From: Dasypus novemcinctus
Taxonomy: Eukaryota; Chordata; Mammalia; Cingulata; Dasypodidae
Direction of reading: 5' to 3'
Length of the DNA stretch: 64,000 nt
NCBI RefSeq assembly: GCF_030445035.2
Contig: NC_080695.1
Location: 57,305,954 to 57,369,953, forward strand
Shown here: positions 12,401-23,126 of the stretch, piece by piece
Layout of the letters: every line of letters starts with the position of its first letter
How positions within the stretch are numbered: position 1 is the stretch's first letter
The notes under the pieces: generated by a model
Database searches by the model: none
What the model was told of the DNA's origin: nothing
What the model saw: only the letters and a program-made list of their open reading frames with translations
Translations under genes and position numbers: made by a program

Positions 12401-15400
12401 GAACAGTGTTGAGTCTTAAACAGGCTTCTCTTCATTTCTTAAGACCGGTGCTAATTTAGGTTATAGCTTAAAGTACAAGAAGATGTCGTCAACAGAATGA
12501 TCAGTTTAATTAGATACAGTGTGTTCTTCTTTCAAAAAACTTTCATTAATTGGAAGCAAGCCCTAAAAATGAGGCAAACACCTCAATTTAAGAAACACAC
12601 TAAGGGTTAAGCAACTGCAGAGTTAGAAAGGCAAGACAGCTTTGCTGGCCTAGAAGTCAATGCGAAACGGATGTGGCTGGCTGTTCTGACACTTAGAACA
12701 CCTGCTATCAGTGGGAACTTTTCATTTCCATACCACTTCTCACTCCACCTTAATTTAAAATAATGTAAGAGAGAATTCCGAATTCCCTTTTTATTTTTCC
12801 CTAAATACTTACCCTTTTGCTTTGTTCTTTCCCGGGCAGGGGGTGGGAGGTGGGAATAAAGGCAAATGTTTACCCCTCATTTTCACCACTGGGTCACCAC
12901 CCAAGAGCAAAGCTATTTGTGAGGAATGAATTACCACTTTCATACCGTGTGTAAAAAATCACCAAGTCTCTCTTCACACAGTGATTTCCCAAAGAAATAA
13001 AAGCAAAAATTATCAGAAGACACAGTGCCACCACGCTAAAACGGGATGTGGCTTTGTCTTTCACTTCAAGAAATGAAATCGCCCAACTGCTGCTCTTTGG
13101 GAAAAACACACGGTCCTACTTTATAAACTCCCCGATGTTCTGAAATAAAGACAGCCCCAGTTTTCTTAACTTCTAATACTGTCTGGACACTAACATTTAC
13201 TAACAACCTTTCCTTCGACCTCTCCCCACTGCTCCCATCCTCATTTCCCAATTCCCACTCCCTGGTACTATTTTCTTAACCCCAGGATCAGCAAACTTTC
13301 TGGCCAGGGCCAGACTGTGCAGGCTTCGTGGACTGGGCGGTCTCCAGGGCAGCTGCCCAGCTCCGCGGCTGGCGCACGGAAGGAGCCGGCGCCGGGATGG
13401 AAGCAGACGCGCGTGCCGCTGAAATCTGAATTTCAGATCATTTTCACATCATGAAACACATACTTTTTGTTTGTTTGTTTGTTTGCAACCACTTGAAAAT
13501 GCAAAACCCAGTCCCGGCTTGCAGGCGGTACAAACCCGGATTTGGCCTGCAGGTGGCAGCTCCCCGACCTGCCCGAGGCAGCCCGGCCCTCAGCTGTAGC
13601 CCGGGGCTCGTCACCTGTCCCGTCAGCCCTGCTGCCCTTTTCTGCCAGTTCTTCCTTCAGAAACTGAAGAGCAAGGATGACGGGGCCTTGTGAATTGAAA
13701 ACCCAGTGGGAGGGAGATTATGGCTAAAATGTGGCGCTCTCAACTTGAGCCTTCTTTTCCAGTCCCACTTGTGCTGCCTTAATTCAGTCCTTTAGCATTT
13801 GACTAATATGGAACTTAAGAGGAGAAACAGGGCAAGATGTCGCTGGGCACGGCGCCCCGGCCCTGCCATTCACCTCTGCGCTTCCGTTTCCTGCCCTGTA
13901 AGTGGAGAAAGCGATGCCACCTCATCAGGCTGCCGTGGGGACTAACGGAGGGGAAGGGTGTGACGGGCTTGCACCCGCCGGCGATTCGCCATCTGTGTCC
14001 CTGCCACCGGGCCCCCGTACCCAGCCCATCCACTGACGGCTGCCAGCATCGCTGCTTCGAAACACTGATTTTCTTCTGTCACTTTTCTGCTCATGAACCT
14101 TTCCGGGTCCAGCAACATATAGGAATACAAACTTGAGAAACTAATTATGGGGGCTTCTAAAGATTTAGCTGAGAATGTTAATACACATAATTATCATGCA
14201 TGCATGAACTGCAGAAACTAAATTATGGTGCATTCACGTGGCAGTCTAGGGGTCCACCAAACAAGATGCTGTGGGAGTGGTGATACTGGGCATCCAGTGA
14301 CTGGTGAAGGGGGAAGGCTTCGGGCAGTACTGCCCAAAAGAACTTTCTACAAGATGGAAATGGTCTCTCCCTGCGCAGTCTCAGACAGTAGCCACGACCC
14401 ACACGTGGCTGTTAAGCACTGGAGATGTGGCCACTGCGACTGAGGAACTGCATTTCACATTGTATTTAAGTTTTATTCATTTAAATGTAAACAGCTGCAT
14501 GTGGCTCATGGCTATTGTAGGGGGCAGCACAGTTCTAGGTTCAAGGACAACGGCCACGGTTCTAATCCGAACTTCACCAGTTAGACTGTGTGACCTTGGG
14601 CAGGTTACTCAACCTCTCTGTGCCTCAACCATCCTCATATGTAAAATGCGGATAGGGATCCTTGGCAGATTCCTTATCACTGTCATTTTTATTTTTATCA
14701 TTATTATATTCTTGGCACAGCTATGGAAAGCTTATAATAGCTGGTACTATATACTCATACTGTTACAAGAAAAAGGCACACTATAAAACAATATACAGTA
14801 TGCTATCATCGTTTAAAAGTATATTATATAGAAAGCAAAACCTCTGTAAGGATATTCCTCAAAATGTGAAGAATGGCAGTTTGACTTTCACTCTTTCCCT
14901 TCCCGCACTCACAGTGCCAGGGGCCCTGGCCAGCCCCCTGGTCCCACACACACGTGGCAGCTTGCCCGACTAGAGCGCCCTGCCCTCGCTCCTTGTTAGC
15001 TCTCTCGCCTCCATCCTCTTCCCCTCAGGCTGCTCCAGGGGAAAGCCATCCTCCTTCCTCCGCAGTCCTGGAAGGAGAACTGGTCCACCGCACAGAATGT
15101 CTAGGCCGTCTCCCTAACAGGCCACCGCCTCCCTGGGAGAGAAGCCTGCCCTGGCTAAGCCACCAGATCCAGCCCCCTCTCCACACTCGGGGCACTGCCT
15201 GGGACACGGATCCTTCCAACTTATCATGGAAATTTTTTAATAGACATAAAAGGAGAAAGTGTCACCTAAATTCTTGAGACAGCTGAAATTGCTTTCCTTG
15301 GTGAGTCCTACTCCTAGTTAACCATGTGACAGTGACAGTACAAGGAAAGCGCTTACTCGGCACCACGGCTGGATCTCCGAAGGCCCCTAAATGTGGCTAA

Positions 15401-16798
15401 CATCAGTACAGTTTGGGGAATGCAAGCTGAGAGCCACCCAGAGCTGCCTGCCTTCCTGCTGTCGGTAACTCTCTTAGTTCCGTTGTCATTTTGTTCACTC
15501 CTTTATTTAACACCTATCACTGTGCACCGACTCGTTATGCCAGGAACTGCCCAAAGCTCTGAGGATACAAAGGGAATGGCAGATACTTTCAAGAAGTTTA
15601 CGTTCTTTCTGGGAGACAGTTCAAAGGAGAGGAAACAAAACAGGTAAGCAGACAAACAATCGCAAACGGTGCAGCGCTTGGGAAGAATCTACAAGCCCCC
15701 TGGAGCGTGCCTTTCCTAACCCCACACTAGGCAGGCCCTCGACTGCACACCTCCGAGGGAAACTGCATTACCTGCACAGCACTCAACAGTGCGTGATATC
15801 TGACCCATTCTTTGGTTAAAAAATCACCACCACCCACCCCCAGACTGTAAGTGTCCGGAGGGCAGGGACGGTGCCCAGCACAGTAATTAGCTCTTAAGTC
15901 AAGGAATGGGGGCCTGATCATCCCTGAACTGGATCTTTGGCGAGGAGGCTGCCTGGCCCCCAATTTTTTGCGCTAAGAATCCCTCCCCAACAGTCTCTAC
16001 ATTAGCATGTGAATCGGATTAAGGGGTTCAGCGATCTAATTGAGGACAAAAGCAGGCGGAAGGAAAAAACTCTTCCATCAGGGCGTGGTCCTCTCCACCG
16101 CCCAGCGGGGGAAAAGCAGAACCCTTTCTTTCTTTCGGCTAAAAATAACCCGGTGCCCTGGGCCCCAGGAAGGGGGAAGGGCCCCGCCAGGACGCTCCTG
16201 CTCCAAGCTGTGCGAAGCCCACCCTGGAATAAGCCCCGCTTCCTGAGGACGCCAGGACGAGGCGACGCGCACCCCGGGGCGGGGATCATCTGCGAGAGCC
16301 AGTGGGCAAGGGCGGGGGCCCAAATTTGCCTCTCCGAGCCAAGTTTGTCTGGAGAGGAAGGATAGCACAAATCTGGGAATGTAGGTCGTTCCGGGTATCC
16401 TCAAGTCGCGGTGCTGTGCGACGTCGGGCAAATCACCTAACCTCTCTGGGCCTCCGTCCGCCTCTCTACAAGAGGCGCCTTGGCAGATGCCCTCTAAGGT
16501 CTAGAGAAGGTAAAAGCGCCACAGACCTCTCAAGTGAAAGCAGAAAGTCGGCGGCCGGGGCTGCGAGGCGCCGACCGCACCTCGGCTGCACCGAGTTTGA
16601 AATCTCTCGGGGAAAACGCGGGGCGGTGGCGGCGGGGGTGGGGGAGGGGGGAGTCTTCCCGTCCCGCAGGTTACACTCGGGTCCGCCCCGAAGCCCTCGC
16701 GCCCGCGCTCCGCTCACCTCCAAAGGCGGGTGGGCTCGGACGAGGTCCCGGGCGGTCTGCGGCAGCCGCACTCGCCGCCCCTGGACGAGCAGCGGCAT
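3260..16798 (-). CDS. NTAN1: NTAN1, protein N-terminal asparagine amidohydrolase, 10 exons
   Basis: NTAN1 deamidates N-terminal Asn to Asp on proteins, making a tertiary destabilising residue into a secondary one for the Arg/N-degron pathway. Coding exons on the minus strand: 16718-16798, 11154-11256, 11012-11077, 10603-10711, 8148-8221, 6894-6947, 6323-6376, 5249-5346, 3844-3957, 3260-3439. The sum is 933 bp, 310 residues plus stop, equal to the human length. Every intron is GT-AG and every phase joins. The protein starts MPLLVQGRRVRLPQ and ends EKISSPGS. The conserved SDDATTCH segment carries Cys75, the expected nucleophile, and GNGATCLTHCDG follows. No frameshift or premature stop was seen. 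The start is the first ATG in the CpG island and matches the human N terminus, where Pro2 follows Met. Confidence 0.96.
3844..3957 (-). CDS. NTAN1: NTAN1 coding exon 9
   Basis: Residues 214-251, MISIYDAKTEQLRIGPYYW through DDKEILE. Acceptor TTTTAG; donor GTAAGA. Confidence 0.95.
5249..5346 (-). CDS. NTAN1: NTAN1 coding exon 8
   Basis: Residues 181-213, AVNIKTAEIYRASFQDRGP then EEELRAARALTGGP. Acceptor CTCACAG; donor GTGAGT; ends in phase 0. Confidence 0.95.
6323..6376 (-). CDS. NTAN1: NTAN1 coding exon 7
   Basis: Residues 163-180, LNDREENEKHFPIIYGI, plus the first base of Ala181. Acceptor CTGTTAG; donor GTAAGT. Confidence 0.94.
6894..6947 (-). CDS. NTAN1: NTAN1 coding exon 6
   Basis: Residues 145-162, EFDRQEDDIHLVTLCVT, plus the first base of Glu163. 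Acceptor TTGTAG; donor GTAAGT. Confidence 0.95.
7270..7740 (-). mobile_element. L1 fragment (old), antisense, in an NTAN1 intron
   Basis: Read on the minus strand this resembles the 3' end of mammalian L1 ORF2 and its UTR. The plus strand shows the diagnostic inverted phrases 'gtggaatcactgggtcaaagg' split by mutations and 'attataaataatgctct'. No intact frame remains. It lies between NTAN1 exons 5 and 6. Confidence 0.6.
8148..8221 (-). CDS. NTAN1: NTAN1 coding exon 5
   Basis: Residues 120-144, LEVHLVGGFSDDRQLSQ then KLTHQLL, plus the first base of Ser145. Acceptor TGCCAG; donor GTAAGT. Confidence 0.95.
9758..9862 (+). repeat. MIR fragment
   Basis: The core pattern 'ccagctgtgtgact..' followed by 'ctcagtttcctcat..taaaatgg' is the MIR consensus in sense orientation. 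Confidence 0.7.
9973..10058 (+). mobile_element. Short tRNA-derived SINE with A tail
   Basis: Starts gggaagcaaatgcagctcag, continues with a tRNA-like head through 'gatcctgcgttaatccc' and ends in a run of nine A. It is only a head plus tail, an older and shorter relative of the DAS-SINEs elsewhere in the window. Confidence 0.65.
10603..10711 (-). CDS. NTAN1: NTAN1 coding exon 4
   Basis: Residues 84-119, GNGATCLTHCDG through FSNHSQCG, plus two bases of Arg120. Acceptor CTTCAG; donor GTGAGC. Confidence 0.95.
11012..11077 (-). CDS. NTAN1: NTAN1 coding exon 3 (active-site exon)
   Basis: Residues 62-83, SISILGSDDATTCHIVVLRH then T. It holds Cys75 in the TTCH motif. The intron between exons 2 and 3 is only 76 bp. 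Donor GTATGA. Confidence 0.95.
11154..11256 (-). CDS. NTAN1: NTAN1 coding exon 2
   Basis: Residues 28-61 (ERARLLRGQSVQQVG onward, ending SPKD) plus the first base of Gly62. Acceptor AAACAG; donor GTAGGT. Confidence 0.95.
11590..12150 (+). mobile_element. L1 3'-end fragment
   Basis: Decayed sequence resembling the L1M ORF2 end and 3' UTR ('ggaaggcaattcaccag', 'ttctgtgatgtagttatgct'). It lies in NTAN1 intron 1 and has no open frame. Confidence 0.45.
13276..13570 (+). repeat. hAT-type MITE relic
   Basis: Begins with 'gcaaactttctggccagggccaga' (broken by changes) and ends 'ggatttggcctgcaggtggc'. This is the paired pattern of a common non-autonomous hAT family whose ends read 'gcaaact..ggcc'. 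A (TTTG)n run lies in its middle. Family name not assigned. Confidence 0.45.
14310..14522 (+). repeat. DNA-transposon MITE relic
   Basis: Contains 'gcagtactgcccaaaagaac' and 'cactggagatgtggccactg', and imperfect inverted 'cacacgtggct' and 'gcatgtggctcatggct'. It resembles a widespread placental MITE. Family name not assigned. Confidence 0.45.
14530..14665 (+). repeat. MIR fragment
   Basis: Core 'gactgtgtgaccttgggca' then 'ctctgtgcctcaaccatcc' in sense orientation. Confidence 0.75.
16718..16798 (-). CDS. NTAN1: NTAN1 coding exon 1
   Basis: Residues 1-27, from ATG at 16798-16796 to PPLE. The donor on minus reads GAG|GTGAGC. The exon lies inside the CpG island. Confidence 0.95.
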
Positions 16799-16916
16799 CG
16801 CGGAGGCGGCCGCCGGGGCAGGCCCAGGGAGGCGGCGGCCTCCCCAGCCCCGGGCCGCCCGCCGCCCCCGCCCCTCGGGCCGCCGCGCCCCGCCCCGCCC
16901 TGCCGCGGGCGCTGCC

Positions 16917-17080
16917 GGGAAGTGAAGTCCGGACGGAGGCGGCGCGGCCTGCGAGGGCAGGGGAAATGCCGGGCGAGGCCGCAAGGAGCCACGGGAAATG
17001 TAGTCCAAAAGCTAGGAAGCGGCGTCGAGAGTGGCAGGCTGGCGGCTTACCCCGCAAGGGGCGCTGGGAAATGTTGTTCC
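16917..17080. promoter_or_regulatory. Tandem ZNF143/Staf-like motifs upstream of NTAN1
   Basis: Three copies of gggaa(g/a)tg..g-t-cc start at 16917, 16993 and 17066. The middle one, read in reverse, is ACTACATTTCCC, matching the known promoter motif ACTACAnnTCCC of the ZNF143/Staf type. Spacing is 76 and 73 bp, and the flanks (ccgcaagg, ggcagg) repeat too. Binding is inferred from motif only. Confidence 0.6.
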
Positions 17081-17534
17081 AAAGGTGCGTGGGGGTGGAG
17101 GCGCCCGCCACGACAGCCTTTGCTTGCACCCTGCGCTAACCCAGCTCTGCTGCCTGGGGTCAATCCCGTGCTCTACAACTCTCAGTCCTATGACCTCGAG
17201 CAAGTCATCTGCCTTTGAGAACCTATTGTGCTGCTCCAAAAGACTGTACTGCATGAACAAGGCACGTAAACCAGCCTACACTGGGAAAAGAGGTCTTTAA
17301 TCTTAATAGCCCCACGCTTTTAGAAAGCGCCAATCACACCGGGCTTGGCATCCAGTAGGCACCAATAGATGAGCCAGAACACTGGGGATAAAGCTCAGCG
17401 AGATACTCAGAGTGGCCAGAGAAGACAGCCAATGCCTGTGCCCCAGCCCCAGCTTATCCAACTTCTTACCAGACAAAAGAACTCTCTAGTGACTAGAAAA
17501 TTATTTCTTTTATGACATCTAGATTTCTCATTCG

Positions 17535-17680
17535 CTTCTCACAAACCCAGAGGCTAGAATCAATACCTGTTATTACAGATGAAGCAACTTGGCCATGGTC
17601 ATATAAATAAGTGGTAGGAATGAGATGAAAGCCAGCTTCATATGATTCCCAAAGTCAGAGCTCTCAATCACTTTCTATAC
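17535..17680 (-). repeat. MIR fragment, antisense
   Basis: 'cctgttattacagatgaagc' followed by 'aacttggccatggtcat' is the inverted MIR pattern. Intergenic between NTAN1 and RRN3. Confidence 0.6.
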
Positions 17681-17764
17681 TCCTAGATAGTAGAACTGTA
17701 ATCAATTTATTGTTTTGCAGAAATAATGAAATAAATCCCAAGTAAGAAGCTCAGGGCTAAGAAC

Positions 17765-17890
17765 AGGGTTTGAATCAGGAGTGAGCAATTACCAACTGTG
17801 TGACCTTGAACAAGTTACTTAACCTCTCTGAGCCAGTTTCCTCATACATGGAATAGAGAAATAACAGCATCTATCTCTTACCTGACAGTA
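17765..17890 (+). repeat. MIR element
   Basis: Clear core 'caactgtgtgaccttgaaca' and 'cttaacctctctgagccag' with 'ctcatac.tggaataga' following. Confidence 0.8.
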
Positions 17891-18239
17891 AGGAATTCAG
17901 ATAGCTATTACTGGAACTGCAGAATAGAGACTAGTCAATAAAGGTAAGGCATTCGGGAAGTGGAAGGTCTAGAAAAATGCTGTCCTGATCTTGCCTGGGG
18001 TTGAAGCAGTTTGCCTTAGCAAATTGACTGTTGGCTTTTCAAGGGTCTTTTCCCAAGGAAGTTCAGGTTTATGAATCTCCTAGGCTAAGAATCCTTGTAT
18101 TAAAGGATTGAATCAATCAGGTAAGAAGGGAAACCAACTGTCTGACCCCACAGTCGGGCAGTTTAGCCTGTAGGTAATGTGGAAGCAATCAGAATTTCTG
18201 ACTTTGGACTAATCATGAGACTGCAAAGCCCATTTTTTC

Positions 18240-19310
18240 ACAGAACAAATATATGCACAATAGAATCGGCCACCTCCCAGAGCGAGGCCTGAAGGGGATG
18301 CAGGAAACCTGATCAAGGGGATGCAGGAAGCCTGGTCGGAAACCGGGTCCCAGGGGAGAAGCTCTGTAAACTAAGTCTGCAGCCAGAGGGCGAGCGCAGC
18401 AAGAGTGGGCGGGATCCAGTCTCCAAGTCCAATTAATTCAGAAATGAAAAGGATAAAAAGAAAAAGACAAAATAAGACAAAAGAAAAAAAAAACCACACA
18501 GAGTGATTCAGAAATGAAGTTGCCTTCACCCCATGTAAACCAGCCGGCAAGGGGCTGTGCAGGCTGGGTTACTGAGCCAAGGACATGGTTTCCCCATAGG
18601 TGGGAAGCTGAACTAGGAGAGTATTTCCCCCCCCCCGCCCCGGCAAACGTTTATCTTGGTCACGGTAAGTGGGTGGGGGGTTCCACTGTGCCAGGCCCTG
18701 CCTTGCTGGCACACCACTTGCAGCCTGGAGGTGACACGGATTGGCCCACATACGTGCAGTGAACTCCCAAGAATTTGCATATGACAGAGGAGAAAGTGTC
18801 GCCGAAAAGTGGGTTTCACTGGGCCCAGCCAAAAGGGCACGGGGCTGCCCTTTCCCTCCCCAGCCCCCACTTCCCACCTCTCAGCCCACTTGCATCCCAG
18901 GCCAGGGCCTCACCTTCCTTTTGGACAACCCAGAAACCTCAGTCTTCTGGAACTCCTTCGCCTTTCAAGTCCACCCCATACATCTCTGTGAAACCCTGCC
19001 CCCTGCCAACCAATCCTGCCGACCCTAACAGGGTCCCCCCTAGACCCCGTGCCCACCTCCCACTGAGCTCCCCCTACTACCTCTCCAGGCCCATCTCATC
19101 TCCACTTAGCAACCAGAGATAGTTCTAAAATGAAATCTGGCCCACAGCCCTTTCTACAGCTCCTACTGCCCTGGGGTTGAAGCCCCTTTCCTCAGCCACA
19201 CCAGCGCCTTCCCTATGTGGAACCGGTCGGCCTAATCTGACAACCACCCAGCTTCCCAGCCCTGCCCTGACCACCTCACAAGATGGCTGACTGCAAGGTT
19301 CAAACAATAT
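18240..19310. other. Intergenic block with no recognised gene
   Basis: GC-richer than its surroundings, with an A-rich stretch at 18440-18495 flanked by the short direct repeat attcagaaatga (18436 and 18504), which could mark a small retroinsertion. Several overlapping frames exist but none resembles a known protein or has splice context. Confidence 0.4.
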
Positions 19311-19703
19311 ATTTATATGGAAGTGTTTCTAGAAACCATTCACCTAAATAAACCCAACCAAGTATCACAACCAAACAAAAAACCACCCTTCATGGATGGA
19401 AGATGTTTTTGCAGCTTTATTCATGATAGTGATAATCATGATCAACTTTTAAGGTATGGCATAATCCCAGCTCAGCAACACTGTCGTATATCATGATTAA
19501 GAAATTACGTTATGTAGATACTTTTAAAGATTTAGCAAAAGGATTCAAATTAGTATATGCAATGTAAATACAACTAAAAACGCATATGGTGATTAACTGA
19601 AATATACAAAAAGAAAGCATTTGATGAGTTAGCAACGTGGAGTTATGGAGTTATGTATGCTCATCTGATAAAAAAAAGTGCAGCTGTGAGCCAATAAATG
19701 AGT

Positions 19704-20135
19704 CTCAACTCTGCCTACACTTCAGCATCACCTAAGGGACTTTTTCAAATACATCAGTGGTATGATTCCATTTGTATGAAATATCTAGAATAAGCAAACT
19801 CATAAAGAGTAGATTAGCATTTGCCGGGGTGGGGGTGGGGCGAGGAAGAGTGGGGAATGATGAGGCATTACTGCTTCAGGGATAGTTTGTTTTGGGTGAC
19901 ACGTTTTGGTAATGGATGGTGCCATGGTAGCACGTTTTAAAAGTAATGAGTATCTCTGAAATGTACTCTAAAAATAGTTAAAATGGCAAATTTTATATGT
20001 TACAAAATGAACAGATCAATGCTCAGCCCCTTGCTCTGGAGACTGATTTAATTGGGCTGTGGTAGGCCTGGGCAGCCAAAGGTTTTCAAAGGTCCTGAGA
20101 GGATTCTCAGGCATAACCAAGGTTAAGAACCACCA
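19704..20135 (+). repeat. MER20-like element split by an L1 3' end
   Basis: The left piece (19704-19750, 'cttcagcatcacctaaggga') and right piece (about 20018-20135, ending 'ggttaagaaccacca') look like the two ends of a MER20-type hAT MITE. Between them, 19760-20012 reads as an L1 3' UTR ('tctagaataagcaaactcat', 'gttaaaatggcaaatttta'). Confidence 0.55.
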
Positions 20136-20414
20136 TCACAAGCCACTGGCAAAGCACTCTGACCCTTCCTCTCCAGTACAGATCTCCTAAATTAGTGCCA
20201 AGGAGGTAATATGGAAGAAATGATCTTTGTCTTGAGAAGACTTTTCCCTCAAAGTGCTTCCTGGTAAACTAGACTTTCTCACAAGGCAGCCAAACAGCAG
20301 CTGTCCTTAAGTGACTGCAAGCACCCTTTATTGAATCCTCAGTTTTAAGCAGATATTTCTACTTTACAGATCAGTGAAAACGGGGAGGCAACTTGCTGAA
20401 AGTCACACACCTGG

Positions 20415-21021
20415 TGTATCAGTCAGCCAAAGGGGTGATGATGCACAACACCAGAAATCAGTTGGTTTTTATAAAGGGTATTTATTTGGGGTAGAAGCTT
20501 GCAGCCACCAGGCCATAAAGCATAAGTTACTTCCCTCACCAAAGTCTACTGCCACGTGCTGGAGCAAGATGGCTGCTGCTGTCTGCCAGGGTTCGGGCTT
20601 CCTGGATTCCTCTTCCTGGGGTTCATTTCCCTATGGGCTCCGCTCGTTTTCTCCACAAGGTCAGCTGTAGACTACGAGGCTCTCTAGCCTTTGCCTCTCT
20701 CCACAGGGCTAGCTGTAGACTATCAGGTGAATGGCTTGCTTCTCTTCCTGGGGCCTTCTCTCTTTCCTCATGACCAAGCTCCTCTGTGTGCCTACTTCCC
20801 AGGGCTCCAGCTCGAGACTCCAGCAGCAAAACTCCAATTCTGTCCTTTGTCATGTCTTTTATCTGGAAGTCCTATCCACCAAGGGGTGGGGACTTAACAC
20901 CCTACTGACATGGCCCAATCAAAGCCCTAATCATGATTTAATCACACCCAGGTACAGACCAGTTTACAAACAGAATCCAGTATTTATTTTTGGAATTCAT
21001 GAACCATATCAAACTGCCACA
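20415..21021 (-). mobile_element. Solo LTR, xenarthran ERVL/MaLR-like
   Basis: On the minus strand it starts TGTGGCAGTTTGATATGG and ends GGCTGACTGATACA, i.e. TG...CA termini, with a retroviral-type poly(A) signal (CCAAATAAATACCC) near the 3' end. Flanks cctgg and cctcg look like a 5-bp target duplication with one change. No internal viral genes are present. Related LTRs lie at 25246 and 39487. Confidence 0.75.
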
Positions 21022-21389
21022 CCTCGATAGGTAGGGAAGCCAGGTCTGATACCCACTAACCCTTCTGCCACACCTGCATGAATTAGCCCCATCTCATTAG
21101 GGAGGATCCAACCAGAGCACACAGAATCACGAGAGATGGGCCCTGAGAACTCCAACCCAAATGAAGGTTCACTTCTCAGAAGAGGGAAAGAAAAACCCCT
21201 TGGTTCTCATACAATTTCCAGGGAGTTTCACCATTTTCCCCATAGATGTTCCTTCAAAACATGTAACTATTTTGAAAAAGTGTTCGCTTCCCTTGAAATA
21301 CAGGACAAGTTCAAGTCAATCACCCCTGGCTGAATGCAAGCAGGCAGTTACTGACACTTAAGATGATATACCTGGAAGCCACCCTCAAC

Positions 21390-23126
21390 AATGGCATGCA
21401 ATTTATTTCTGAATACGCCCAATCACACTGGCAATGCTTTCTCTTTAATAGTGAAGGTTCAAGGAGCAATTTTTCTGTTGCAAAATGGTGCTTTCATAAC
21501 ATTTGAGCAGTAAAAAATACGCAGAAAACAAAAGAACATTCATGTGAGAACTCTTCTTTATTAAGGTACCTCCCTTTAATGGCATAAGAATTAAAGTTCC
21601 AGATTAACCATGTCATTGTCTTATTTTCATGGTGGTCTTTTCTGAAACTCTTTCTTTGAAATTAAACACTTATTTGTCAATATATCTTCCTACATTAAAA
21701 CTACTTTCCAAGCCTCAGAGAAAACCCCACTTACCTTTAAAGTCAATAGACATATTTTCATTTACTCTTTTTATCCACTACAAAAAAATTCCACTTGTCA
21801 GCAGTTAAAAAACAGAACTCTTAAGGTTCTCAAAGTTCAGTAACTTTCCCCAAGTTACTGAAAGATCACCAAATCTGAAACTTTTTAAAGCAATAAAAAT
21901 TTCTATTTTCCGAAAAGATATTTACAAACTGAAATTTAAATTCTACATTACCATTGATATAATTATACAAGAGTGCACAAAACTCTAGGAAAGAGCAAGT
22001 ATTGTATTACTACAAAATATCTGTGATCAGCAAACATTACTGGCTTTTAAGAACAGAAAAATAAATATGTTTAAAGATGCCTGTTTTCATAAGTAAACAA
22101 AGAGGTACACACAGAGAAAAAAGCAAAAATACTCACGGGGTTCAAAATGACTCTAGCAATGCACAAATTTGTTATAAAGCAAGGCTGTCTTAAGAATCCC
22201 CTCACTGGGGGTTTGGTTATAAAAATACAAAAAGAGCCTCACTAGAGGATTTCATCCAGCTGAATCCATATGACCAGCCATTAGATAGCAGCTACAGTAA
22301 AAACCTCAGTCTATTGTTACTAGCAAAGTCACTGCGCCAAGACAACTGAAAAAACTCTTTTTTTCATATTTGGACAAAGAAATTCTCAAAGCGGTCAACC
22401 AATGCTGGTCCAAAAAAAAACTTGCAATAACATTTTACTAAAAACGAGCAGTTCCACTCTTAAGCCAAAGAGTAAAATACTACGAATATATTTTATAAAA
22501 GTCCAACCCAATTTTCAGTCAAAATGAATTACATTTACCTTGAAATCAATTTTTTCTTTTAAATTCAGTTTTATACAGCACAAGTGTATTATTTGTCTGG
22601 TTCTGATTCCCTAAATTCTCTATCTCTTCCTTACTGGCCTTTATTGGTCTCTCAAGTCCCTGGAAATCTAAGTGCCAGCCCCAACTTTGGGCATCCCAGA
22701 CCAACTCTGGTGACCATCCCCACTTTCCAGCTAGATCCCCCACACAAAAACAAATACAGCAGAAGGCAAACAATGTGTCCAAAATAAACACATTCTAGCT
22801 CAAGTCTTTAAATAGTGTCCTAGAAGATTTTTTCACTGAAAAGAAATCCACACAGTCCTGTGACTATGGCTTTGACTACAACCTATTTTTAAAATGCAGT
22901 CTTTAAAATAGACTGGTGCAATTAGAAATTTCACAATAATTATGTCAAGTCATAACAAAAAATGTATACATTAAACATACAAACAGTCCTCAACATTTGC
23001 CATCAACCCCACTGCAAAATATTGCACATAATATTCAGTCTTTTCCTTTTGTCTGTAAGGGAAGCAAAAAAGAAAAAGGGAAAGAAAAAAACACAAACAA
23101 AACGTGTCCAGATTCTAGCGTAGCTC
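21390..23126 (-). other. RRN3: RRN3 3' UTR (probable extent)
   Basis: AT-rich, repeat-poor sequence directly after the RRN3 stop. AATAAA signals on the minus strand lie at 21557-21562 and 21402-21407. The absence of SINEs or L1 across 1.6 kb, in a region otherwise full of them, supports a transcribed UTR. The exact end is not determined. Confidence 0.55.

Larger units (their letters stand above)
16555..17110. promoter_or_regulatory. NTAN1: CpG island / NTAN1 promoter
   Basis: Sharp rise in G+C and CpG in otherwise AT-rich DNA, spanning NTAN1 exon 1 and about 300 bp upstream. I see no TATA box at a sensible distance. Sp1-like GC boxes (ccccgcccc types) lie at 16865-16905. Three ZNF143-like motifs lie farther upstream. 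This fits a TATA-less housekeeping promoter. Long frames through it are composition artefacts. Confidence 0.88.

Noticed and set aside
14304-14786. 160-codon plus-strand frame
   Set aside because: It crosses a MITE and an MIR in an NTAN1 intron, with low-complexity Ile/Phe at its end; no splice context or homology.
16302-17218. Long overlapping open frames on both strands (up to 207 codons)
   Set aside because: They lie in the CpG island, where stop codons are rare by composition. They read as Pro/Arg/Ala-rich text with no family resemblance. Only the NTAN1 exon 1 frame (16718-16798) is supported.
18569-19122. Several 80-115 codon frames between NTAN1 and RRN3
   Set aside because: GC-richer intergenic DNA with frames on both strands over the same bases, Pro/Ser-rich, no known match.
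21136-21361. Small plus-strand frames beyond the LTR
   Set aside because: Overlapping frames in probable intergenic or distal UTR sequence; no homology recognised.
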